Assembly (NCBI RefSeq): GCF_012844225.1
Contig: NZ_JABAGQ010000001.1
Coordinates: 434,001 to 498,000 of the forward strand
Direction of reading: 5' to 3'
Length of the DNA stretch: 64,000 nt
Origin: Rhodococcus sp. 105337
GTDB lineage: Bacteria > Actinomycetota > Actinomycetes > Mycobacteriales > Mycobacteriaceae
Made by a program: the position numbers and the translations under genes. Positions 20,601 to 25,174 of the stretch are shown here, piece by piece (within the stretch, counting starts at the first letter, position 1; the number at the start of each line of letters is the position of its first letter). The notes under the pieces were generated by a model. The model ran no database searches. It had not been told where the DNA came from and saw nothing but the letters and a program-made list of their open reading frames with translations.

Positions 20601-23362
20601 GGAATCATGTGCGACGGCAGCATCCGGCCGACGCCCTCGAGGAGCGTCGCTGCGTCGAAGAGGTGGTCCGATTCCATCCGCACGTACGAGATCGGCACGC
20701 TCGAGTGCCCGGTGTCGTGGACGACGGACGCCGCGTAGTCGACACCCGGTTGTTCGAGCAGTGCCGTGTCGATTTCACCGAGTTCGATGCGGAATCCGCG
20801 GATCTTCACCTGGAAGTCGGAGCGGCCCAGGAATTCGAGTTCGTGGTCGACGGTCCAGCGCACGTCGTCACCGGTGCGATAGAGGCGGCCACCGGGCTCG
20901 AACGGGTTGGCGACGAACCGGTCGGCGGTCTGTCCGGGCCGGGAGTGGTATCCCCGGGCCAGCGCAGGGCCCCCGAGATACAGCTCACCCACGAATCCCA
21001 CTGGGACGGGCCGCAATCTGCGGTCGAGGACCACGGCTTCGACACCGTCGAGCGGCCGCCCGATGGTGATCCGGTCACCCGAGTGCAGCGGGCTCCCCGC
21101 GGTGACCACGATGGTGGTTTCGGTCGGCCCGTAGCTGTTGGTGAACCGGCTGACGGCACCGAAACGCTCGACGAGGTCGGGGGTGCAGACGTCACCGCCC
21201 ACCACGACGGCGTCGAGAGCGTCGAGTCCGGTGGGGTCGACGGTGGTGAGCACGGTCGGCGCCGACACGATGTGGGTGACACGGCTGCTGCGCAACAGAT
21301 CGGCGAGATCCTGCCCGCCGAGGATGTGCGGCGGGGCGACCACCATCGCCGCGCCGGCGCTGAACGCCTGCAGCATCTCGAAGATCGATGCGTCGAAACT
21401 CGCCGACGAGAAACGCAACATCCTCGATTCGCGAGTGAGGCCGAGTTCCGGCCGAGCGTCGGCGTCGAACGCGGCGAGCCCGGAGTGGGTGACCACCACG
21501 CCCTTCGGTGTGCCGGTCGAACCGGAGGTGTAGATCATGTAGGCGGGATGCTCGGGCCTGGCCGCGACGACCGGCGGCGCATCCACAGCCGGATGCGCGT
21601 CGTCCGCGGCGAGCCAGCGCGGACCCGTGGGCAGGTGGGGTATCCGGTCCCGCGTGCTGATGCCGAGTCGCGCACCGGAGTCCCGGATCATGTACGCGAG
21701 ACGTTCCGCGGGCAGCGCCGGATCGATCGGCACGAACGCGGCGCCGGTCTTCGCCACTGCCCAGAGGGCGACCAGCGCTTCGACACTGCGTTCCATGCTC
21801 AGCACGACGAAAGTTTCGGGAACGGCGCCGGCGTCGGCGAGTACCCGGGCGAGCCGATCGGAGCGCTCGTCGAGGGCGCGGTAGGTCAGCGTCCGGTCGC
21901 CGTCGAGGACGGCGATGCCGTCGCGGTTGCGCCGCACCCCTTGCGCGAGAAGGTCCGGCAGCATCCGGACGGGGCGCGGCGGGCGGCCGCGGAACGGGAC
22001 GAGCGTGTCCCGCTCGTCCTCGTGGAGCACGTCGAGCGCGCCCACGGTGCCGTCGCATTCCGCGAAGTCGGCAAGGAACTCGATGAATCGGCTGTGGTGG
22101 GAGCGTAATTCGTCGATGGAGTACAGGTTCGGGTTGGCTTCGAGGTCGATGTGCGCCGGATCGCCGGGTTTGCTCGGGTAGATGTTGAGCGAGAGGTCTT
22201 CGACCGGTCCCGTGCTGACCACGTGGAGACGGCCGACGAGATCGCCGAGACGGATCTCCGTTCCGAACATCATGATGTTGACGGCGGGACCGAAGAAGCC
22301 GCGATCGGCTCCGCCCCTCCCGGTGTCGCGCCGCATGTCCTCGTGCCGGTACCGCTGATGACGCAGCGCTCCGGTGAGTTCGAGTTGCACGCGGGACGTG
22401 ATGTCGGGAGCGGTGTCCGCGGGGTCCACGCCCACTCGGATCGGCACGACGTTGGAGACCATGCCCCCGGATCGTCGCAACTTGACGGTCGTGCGTGCCG
22501 AGACCGGCAGGCTGAGCACGATGTCGGATTCACCTGTGACCCGGGCGAGGAACGCAGCGAAGGCAGCGATGACCACGCTCGTGAAGGTGGCCTGCTCGTC
22601 ACGGGCGATGACCCGTTCGATGGACGCCGCCACCTCGTCGGGCAGCGGCGCGCTGTAGCGGACCGGATTGGGGCCGACCGGCGCCGCCCGGCCGGAGAGG
22701 CCGATCGGGTGCGGCAGGTCGCGGACCCGCGCGGCCCAGTACTCCCGATCGGTCTCGAACCGGCCCGATTCGCGGTAGCGGTTCTCGTCGTCGACGATCT
22801 CGTGGAGCGCGCTGACGGGGAACGACGCGGGTTCGCGGCCCTCCTTGACGGCGGTGTACCGCTCGGCGATCCGGTTGACGAAGGTTGTGGCGCCGAATCC
22901 GTCCAGCGCGACGTGGTGGATCCGGGTGTAGACGAAGTACCGGGCCTCGGCGATGCGCAGAATCGCGCACACGATGAGCCGGTCCTCGAGCATGTCCAGC
23001 GGGGTGCGGTACTCGGCCCGCATCCACGCGATCGCAGCGGCCTCGGGATCGGGGCGCTCACGCAGGTCGAGGACGGTGGCCCGATCGTTGAGATCGGGAT
23101 CGATCACCTGGTAGGGCTGCCCGTCGTGCTCGAACAACCGGAGCATTCCGGTGCCGATTTCGCGACCGGTGGCCGCACCGGCGTCCGCGAACGCCTCGAC
23201 GTCGAGATCACCGTGGACGTCGATGTACTGGGCAATGGTGAGCGGAATGTCGCCGAGCAGATGCTGGGCGAACCAGATCCCGCGCTGCGCCGTCGAGAGT
23301 GGGAAGCCCACCTGAGGCTCGTCGTCGACGAGCACCGGTCCACGCGCATACTGCTGTTCCAC
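5645..23362 (-). CDS. Five-module non-ribosomal peptide synthetase with terminal thioesterase
   Basis: A 5905-residue single-chain NRPS. Domain order with rough residues: C1 20-450 (HHVALDG), A1 470-960, T1 near 990 (GADSI), E 1050-1480 (HHLVVDGVSWR, FNYLGR); C2 1510-1940, A2 1970-2450, T2 near 2487; C3 2545-2970, A3 2990-3480, T3 near 3519; C4 3570-3990, A4 4020-4500, T4 near 4544; C5 4600-5030, A5 5060-5550, T5 near 5595; TE 5650-5895 (GWSLGG). All carrier serines and HHxxxDG motifs are intact. Specificity codes read by eye: A1 DAFVVGSIVK, A2 DVWHFSLVDK (the EntF serine code), A3 DALFVGAIMK, A4 DAFLMGCIIK, A5 DAWQFGLMQK (nearest to glutamine codes I recall). C1 resembles the EntF/DhbF starter condensation domain, so the chain is probably N-acylated. 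Predicted product: acyl-D-X1-Ser-X3-X4-X5 with hydrophobic X1, X3 and X4. The start is GTG with GGGAG 4 nt upstream. No MbtH-like gene, phosphopantetheinyl transferase or exporter is nearby. Confidence 0.95.
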   Translation of the reverse strand: MEQQYARGPVLVDDEPQVGFPLSTAQRGIWFAQHLLGDIPLTIAQYIDVHGDLDVEAFADAGAATGREIGTGMLRLFEHDGQPYQVIDPDLNDRATVLDLRERPDPEAAAIAWMRAEYRTPLDMLEDRLIVCAILRIAEARYFVYTRIHHVALDGFGATTFVNRIAERYTAVKEGREPASFPVSALHEIVDDENRYRESGRFETDREYWAARVRDLPHPIGLSGRAAPVGPNPVRYSAPLPDEVAASIERVIARDEQATFTSVVIAAFAAFLARVTGESDIVLSLPVSARTTVKLRRSGGMVSNVVPIRVGVDPADTAPDITSRVQLELTGALRHQRYRHEDMRRDTGRGGADRGFFGPAVNIMMFGTEIRLGDLVGRLHVVSTGPVEDLSLNIYPSKPGDPAHIDLEANPNLYSIDELRSHHSRFIEFLADFAECDGTVGALDVLHEDERDTLVPFRGRPPRPVRMLPDLLAQGVRRNRDGIAVLDGDRTLTYRALDERSDRLARVLADAGAVPETFVVLSMERSVEALVALWAVAKTGAAFVPIDPALPAERLAYMIRDSGARLGISTRDRIPHLPTGPRWLAADDAHPAVDAPPVVAARPEHPAYMIYTSGSTGTPKGVVVTHSGLAAFDADARPELGLTRESRMLRFSSASFDASIFEMLQAFSAGAAMVVAPPHILGGQDLADLLRSSRVTHIVSAPTVLTTVDPTGLDALDAVVVGGDVCTPDLVERFGAVSRFTNSYGPTETTIVVTAGSPLHSGDRITIGRPLDGVEAVVLDRRLRPVPVGFVGELYLGGPALARGYHSRPGQTADRFVANPFEPGGRLYRTGDDVRWTVDHELEFLGRSDFQVKIRGFRIELGEIDTALLEQPGVDYAASVVHDTGHSSVPISYVRMESDHLFDAATLLEGVGRMLPSHMIPAALMELDHIPVTPAGKLDRAALPAPRFESAEFRAPRTDSEIALAELAVGLLDVERVGVDDSLFALGADSIVAMQFAARAKDVGLHITARQIFEHKTIAALARVATAVSATTVMAELPGGGAGEIPLTPIVHDMLRRGDYSTFAQAVLVTTPAGLTAEHLSAALGAVLDRHDMLRSVMRGDTWEVRAGAAEPGTLVTRVPVADLDDIEDLIASRCDSAAAALDPAAGVTLQAVWFDVDAADTQGKLLLVAHHLVVDGVSWRVLLPDLGQAWMQVAAAQEPVLPPIGTSFRRWAHALHDAARDGAFADELVYWQRTLTGARPLRGIGTLDPDVDTLAATRRIDVALDPAVTDAVLTRLPALYGSGAADGLLTALALAAARWDDGAERSLLLTLEGHGRDLDTPDPADLARTVGWFTSAYPVRLAVTGDLDDALAGGSAAAAAVKAVKEQLAAVPNHGIGYGILRYLDDETGTVLADLPASQLSFNYLGRLTSGHIPDEIREIGWVPDDLDLDPNRTSGLAAAAAIDINAMVVDGPDGPHLTASFAYVPRLVSSEDVAELAELWRSALTGLAAHLDRPDAGGLTPSDVPLVAVGQRQIEQWEAEYPAVRDIWPLPPLQAGLLFHARLAAGSLDVYVAQLTLELAGAVDSDRLRSAVDAVVARHAGLRTAFVHDENGDPVQLVLDRVAVPWREVRAGAGGAAEILDSERGTPFDPARPPLLRAVLVRTADDRATLVLTNHHLVLDGWSMPLLVREILTHYISRDALPEPAPYRDYLRWWREQDTDRSLQAWSELLAGVTEPTLVAPNAETSFEDNPGEIDVDLPDELLTALTEQSRETGTTVNTVVQVAWALVLERMLTRSDVVFGATVSGRPAELPGVENMLGLFINTVPVRVEFEPGDTVADVLRSVQDAQVSMLDHHHVGLGSIQQNIGAGTLFDTLTVFESYPVDRAGFDETTDFAGMRVTGIDARDATHYPLTVMAILEPRLRLSVRYRTDLFDRATVDRIARRLVGVLETAATGPDTHVGDVDVFLPGERDTVAGFERGPDRDLPPTTLVDLLAQKAQRTPDTRAVLVEGAPALPYSEFASRVNRLARALVADGIGPGDLVGVAMPRSLDQFTAIHAVVTAGAAYVPIDPEQPASRTAHVLDTAAPARVLSALPDTAGFSDAPLTDLDRRAPLHPDDLAYVLFTSGSTGRPKGVAISHRSIVNRLLWMQDTYPLTADDVVLQKTPATFDVSVWELFWPLLTGASVVLASPDGHRDPRYLSRVIDEYGVTTLHFVPSMLDVFLAGADLGRCGSMRQVFTSGEALPATTVARFAESLGVPLHNLYGPTEAAVDVTAHPTVAGENPVPIGAPVWNTTVRVLDSRLRPVPVGVEGELYLGGVQLARGYHAAPGLTAARFVADPSGPARLYRTGDVVRWRADGVLEYVGRSDFQVKLRGQRIELGEIESALLDHDAVAQAVVALHRDHAAGEHLVAYVVGAVDSEAVLAHAAARLPRHMVPTVAMVLDALPVTSNGKLDRKALPAPEFGSGTEYVAPATATEETVAAIVADVLGRDGLGATANFFDLGGNSLTATRLLARLDDTFDTRLQIRDLFDNATVAGLSGLIDGQQDRQTGPPLVAGPRPEHIPLSPAQARMWFVNRFDPASGAYNVAVALRLTGTLDIDALRAAVTDIVDRHETLRTRYPDTGDGPRQEILPAAEVIDALTLDADALHGTLDEWLLEVVARGFDVTREIPLALNIVREDADRHVLVLVVHHIAIDGWSMQALARDLVAAYGARSAGSVPAWEPLPVGYADYALWQQGLLGSTDDPDSVAARQLAFWRDALADAPEVLDLRADRRRPAVPSFRGGTVTVDVPAPVYGRAAELARAHDASLFMVLHTALAVLLSRTGGTYDVTVGTPVAGRGHRDLDDVVGMFVNTLPLRTRFDASFSFAAALTAVRDTDLAAYSHADLPFEQLVEALAPARSTSHQPLFQTVLALDVPQPGAVTLPGLDIEVLPVDFGIAKFDLEFAVTEHERHATVTLTFARDLFDDTTAAMMVERYVRVLESAVAAPDASVGSLDLLSHAEHDELLRRPESVGVRTLPQLLAEAAADPDAPALVSGTRIVTYGELDRRSSALAHALIGAGAGPETVVAVAVERSVESVLAVWAVARTGAAFLPVDPTYPAARIEHMLTDSGVRLGLTTDAHRKALPDEVRWLDAAAQTGDDRPVPAREPHPDHPAYLIYTSGSTGVPKGVVVTHRGLAAFVAEQQGHYGVRPGDRVAAFASPSFDASLLELLMAVGGGATLVLVPTGIYGGTELGTVLTDTGVTHLFLTPAALATLDPETLPHVRVVVVGGEACEPSLVARWAPGRAMFNAYGPTESTIMATHFGPMTPGEPVRIGRAVLGTSAMVLDDRLQPAPTGVPGELYVSGAGLARGYHDRAELTATRFVADPVGGGLMYRTGDRVRKTADGTLEYLGRNDFQVKVRGHRIELSEIDAVLSGHPSVDAAVSVPHAATGAVVAYVVPAPGHAIVAAEVTAHAARALPDYMVPSAITVVDAFPLTGAGKVDLRALPEPVFAAAQFVAPRTDAERRVAAVYADVLGLEQAGAHDDFFALGGNSLSATRVVARLDASLGVRAVFENPTVAALAAVVGDSGPGTRPPLVAGPRPDRIPLSPAQQRMWLINRFDPTSPVYNVPVAVRLRGRLDHDALRAAVHDVVQRHETLRTVFPDADGPHQVVLDDAPVNLTPRPLTADTERDEILAVLSRGFDVTTEVPIRGALLQASADEHVLVVVVHHIAADGASTVPLARDILVAYSARLAGAAPQWAPLAVQYADFAVWQRAVLGDPADAGSLAARQLAYWTEALDDVPAVLEVPADRPRPAVASQRGARTDFGIGADTVDALDALARAHGATRFMALHAALSVLLARLGNTDDVSVGTPVAGRGEAALDDVVGMFVNTLVLRTRFDPAAGFDRTLEQTRDADLAAFGHADVPFEQIVDAVDPVRSQSHAPLFQVTLSLQNQGTGVLELPGLEIEPVEPGIDVAKVDLEFTLRDDDGGLAGSLTYATDLFDAGTAESLTRRWLRLLDAVTENPAVPVGEVPLMEDADAARALRHAVPADVPVRVLPEIFAGGVAANPDGIAATDGARHLTYTELDRASNRLARMLAEHGATPETFVALSFPRSVDAIIALWAVAKTGAAFVPVDPALPAARITYLLSDSGALLGLTHGDAPSTDISWLRVDDAAGYSDAPIRRTTAAGSAAYMIYTSGSTGTPKGVVVTHRGLAAFTGEHRPGLGLSSASRMLRFSSSSFDASVFEQIAAFSVGATMIVAPPEIVGGAELSDLLRRERVTHILTAPAALGTVTPDDLPDLEAVMVGGDVCPPELVAKFGSVCRFVNCYGPTETTIIITETAPLSAGDVITIGAPIRGAGAVVLDDRLHPVPDGVVGELYLSGAGLARGYHRRPELTASRFVANPYTGGLMYRTGDLVRRTAVGELDFVGRRDAQVQVRGLRIELGEIEAVLTRTDEVAQAVVLVHNDARTGDRLIGYVVPTEGNTADTHLLRNRIADELPSYMVPAQILVLDTLPITANGKLDRKALPVPAFETRAFRAPENAVQQTVASVYAELLGADRVGLDDDFFALGGNSLIATRVMSRIGSELGADIPLRVLFEQPTVGALAAAAQEYMGRVALPALVVQERPARIPLSLAQQRMWFLNRFDPGAATYNIPVALRLSGDLDHAALKAAVEDLLLRHDILRTVYPEADGAGIQRVVPLSEVDADPTPVPVDPDDVFAVVGELISAGFDVTAEVPVRVRVFRAGPEEYILVFVVHHIAGDGFSMGPLTRDVMTAYASRVGGQPPTWAPLPVQYADYTLWQRQILGSEDDPDSVVSKQISYWSEALASLPDQLELPWDRPRPQVASHRGASHTVGLDASLHRGLLGLARTHHATLFMVLHSALASALARLSGTSDIALGTPIAGRGEAELDDLIGMFVNTLVLRTDIDPGRSFADLLRSVRETDLQAFAHADVPFERLVEVLAPARSQARNPLFQVMLTLQNMQPVDFRLGGVRIEPVEADLNQAMVDLQVTAHEAFSEGGTPDGIHLTWTYATDLFDASTVAGFADRFVRTLTAAVRDPETPVGDLEWLAPRERAALHEMGLPAVRTDPAGATLPDRSAAQAAATPLAVAVAVEGTSYSYAGFASRVNTLARHLISLGVGPETNVAIAMERSIDAVIAVHAVVAAGGAYVPVDPGQPAERISHVFEIADPILVLSDSRHHLGTDRTVFDIGTFDASGVPDGPISDAERRGPLRPDNTAYVLFTSGSTGRPKGVAVSHASAVNQLDWLQEEFGADAADTVLLKTPLTFDASVWELFWPLHSGARMVVAAPDGHRDPQYLARALVDFGVSVAQFVPVVLDAVLDVLEEPTPSLRLVFAGGEALSGATADRARKMLGCGVHNLYGPTETTMQATHRRSDPDSGGGRVPIGTPVRNTGALVLDTRLHPVPVGVVGELYLSGVQLARGYAGRAHLTADRFVANPFDGAGTRMYRTGDLVRWNAHHELEYVGRNDMQVKLRGQRIELGEIDSVLRAHEDVAAGVVVAWPEQLVGYVVPTGELDTQRLRETLGRVLPSYMVPAQFVVLDALPTTPNGKVDRKALRQPEVWAREFRRPSGDTERAVADAFSDILGVAQVGADDDFFALGGTSLVATRLVAQLRDALGVAVPLPSLFSHSTVEALARKIAEGGESGPEFGTLLPIRAEGDRPPVFCVHPIVGLSWCYTALAQEIDPSVPVYGVQTPLEDRPESLDDLAALYVDEIRRIQPEGPYRLLGWSLGGVIAHAMAVHLQAAGSAVETLVMLDSFADTDTDTDASEEPEMPMSDLLAGLGVVGDGDGPADLAGIVRVVADVTGTPAEDTERLVRQLMDAARHNVVLAAGHRPGRFDGDVVYFTAAEDDSRGAAGWADAVSGRIHDHSVPVTHWRMTSTEALAVLGPRLRTVFATPSDHDRQGEQAR

Positions 23363-23435
23363 TCGGCTCCCGACGCTGGTGAAAAAGATTCCGGATCGTT
23401 ATTCGGACAAGATCGTTCCGTAATATAGCTTCGCG

Positions 23436-24608
23436 TCAGTCCGAGAATCTGGCAAGGAGCAAATCTCGCTTCGGGGGGTGGATGTTGATGCGTGACAAAT
23501 CCCGGCCGTAATGCTCCAGCAACCGCTGATCCATGATCCGTCGCCAGAGCGGCGGGACCAGGGACAACACGATCAGGACCGCGTATCCGGCGGGAAGCTG
23601 AGGCGCGTCGGGCATGGAGCGCAGCGTCTGGTAGCGGCGCAGCGGGTTCGCGTGATGGTCGCTGTGCCGCTGGAGGTTGTAGAGGAAGACGTTCGAGCAG
23701 ACATGATTGCTGTTCCAGCTGTGCTCCGGAGCGACCCGTTCGTACCCGCCGCCGGGACGGCTCCGCCGCAGCAACCCGTAGTGCTCGATGTAGTTCGCGC
23801 CTTCGAGAAACATGATGGCAAGGGCTGCCTGCACTACCAGCCACGGTGCGATCGACCAGCCGAACACCGCGATGAGCGCCGCGTACAGCACTGTGCTCAT
23901 GAGCCAGGCACTGAGCACGTTGTTATGCCGCACATTCCACCACGAGAGGCCACGTCGCTTCAGCCGCGCGTTCTCGTACCGCACCGCCGAACCGAGACTG
24001 CCGAACACCGAACGCGGCAGGAATCGCCAGTACCCTTCACCGAAGCGTGCGGTCGCAGGATCCTCCGGTGTGGCAACCCTGATGTGGTGCCCGTGATTGT
24101 GCTCGACGTAGAAGTGGCCGTAGAAAGATTGGGCGAGCGCCACTTTCGCAAGGTTTCTTTCGATCGACGTGCGCTTGTGCCCGAGCTCGTGCGCTGCGTT
24201 GATGCCGACTCCGCCGACGATGCCCAGGGTCGCGGCCAGGGCGAACTTTTCGGCGCCGCCCATGGGCTGCGACACCCAGAGCCAGCAGCCGAAGACGAAC
24301 CCGGCGTACTGCAGCGGCAGGTAGAGGTACGTGCAGTACCGGTAGTACCGGTCGTTCTCGAGGGGTTTCATCACCTCGTCGGGCGGGTTGCCGGTGTCGA
24401 CCTTGGCAAGCGCATCGATCAGCGGGCAGATCACCGCGATGATGATGGCGCCGGTCGCCCAGAACACCCCGAGGTGGAAGTGCTGCACCAGAACGTAGGC
24501 GAGAAACGGGCTCAACGGGATCGCCAGTCCGTACAACCAGAGGTAGCGCTTCGGATCCCGCCATCGCGCACCCGAGCTTGCGCGCTCGGTGTCGCCCCCC
24601 ACGCTCAT
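23436..24608 (-). CDS. alkB: AlkB-type alkane 1-monooxygenase (membrane di-iron hydroxylase)
   Basis: A 390-residue integral-membrane hydroxylase that oxidises the terminal methyl group of alkanes, using electrons from rubredoxin. All AlkB signatures are present: HELGHK (140-145), EHNHGHH (169-175), NYIEHYG (272-278) and LQRHSDHHA (312-320), between predicted membrane helices. The ATG at 24608 is chosen for a GAGGTG ribosome site 3 nt upstream; an upstream in-frame start at 24662 has no such site. No rubredoxin, rubredoxin reductase or TetR (alkU) gene follows, unlike typical rhodococcal alkB operons. Instead, the NRPS starts 73 nt downstream on the same strand, so the two are probably cotranscribed. 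The substrate could be a free alkane or the fatty chain destined for the peptide. Confidence 0.92.
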   Translation of the reverse strand: MSVGGDTERASSGARWRDPKRYLWLYGLAIPLSPFLAYVLVQHFHLGVFWATGAIIIAVICPLIDALAKVDTGNPPDEVMKPLENDRYYRYCTYLYLPLQYAGFVFGCWLWVSQPMGGAEKFALAATLGIVGGVGINAAHELGHKRTSIERNLAKVALAQSFYGHFYVEHNHGHHIRVATPEDPATARFGEGYWRFLPRSVFGSLGSAVRYENARLKRRGLSWWNVRHNNVLSAWLMSTVLYAALIAVFGWSIAPWLVVQAALAIMFLEGANYIEHYGLLRRSRPGGGYERVAPEHSWNSNHVCSNVFLYNLQRHSDHHANPLRRYQTLRSMPDAPQLPAGYAVLIVLSLVPPLWRRIMDQRLLEHYGRDLSRINIHPPKRDLLLARFSD

Positions 24609-24805
24609 TCCCACCTCACACCGGTTCCGTCTCCGACGGCTTATCGAATCCCCACCGACCACAACGCGACTCGCACGCCGGATCGGCTACACAGTATCCA
24701 TGGGGCCAGATGTGCGGTGAGACCCGGATCGGCACCGGGAGCAGACACGGCGACGGCGCCGCACCCTGAGATGCGACGCCGCCGCTCGGTCAGCAGAGAT
24801 GCGCT

Positions 24806-25009
24806 TCAGATAGCGCGCACACCCTGGGCCTGCGGGCCCTTCTGACCCTGGCCGATCTCGAACTCGACGCGTGCTCCCTCGTCGAGCGACTTGAATCCCG
24901 AGCCCTGGATCTCGGAGTAATGAACGAAAACGTCCGCGCCCCCACCGTCCTGCTCGATGAATCCGAAGCCCTTTTCTGCGTTGAACCACTTGACAGTGCC
25001 CTGCGCCAT
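24806..25009 (-). CDS. cspA: Cold-shock protein (CspA family)
   Basis: A 67-residue single cold-shock domain: [14 protein letters not shown] carries RNP1, and DVFVHYSEI carries RNP2. It binds single-stranded RNA or DNA and acts as an RNA chaperone in the cytoplasm. Length and sequence match the family across the whole protein. The ATG has AGGAG at good spacing. A structured leader lies upstream. It ends about 200 nt before alkB starts on the same strand, so read-through into alkB is possible but not needed. Confidence 0.95.
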   Translation of the reverse strand: MAQGTVKWFNAEKGFGFIEQDGGGADVFVHYSEIQGSGFKSLDEGARVEFEIGQGQKGPQAQGVRAI

Positions 25010-25029
25010 ACCACTTGCTCCTAATCTTC

Positions 25030-25052
25030 CCGTACGTCACCCCGACGTACGG
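25030..25052 (-). promoter_or_regulatory. Leader hairpin of the cold-shock gene
   Basis: A perfect 9-bp inverted repeat (25030-25038 and 25044-25052, 5-nt loop) lies just upstream of the ribosome site of cspA, in its untranslated leader. Structured leaders are usual in cold-shock mRNAs; a thermosensing role here is inference. Confidence 0.5.
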
Positions 25053-25174
25053 CCTTGCTGGAATCCCAATCATCGCACTTATCCGGACATTCGTCGCGGT
25101 GGATCCCGCCTTAATTCCGCGTGTCGGGAAAATGCGGATGAAATCGGTTTGCGGGACGGTGGCACCATAGAGGC

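Noticed and set aside
23363-23435. A separate promoter for the NRPS in the 73-nt gap after alkB (TATATT on the minus strand near 23421-23426)
   Set aside because: No acceptable -35 lies at the right distance, so I keep cotranscription with alkB as the simpler reading. It remains possible.
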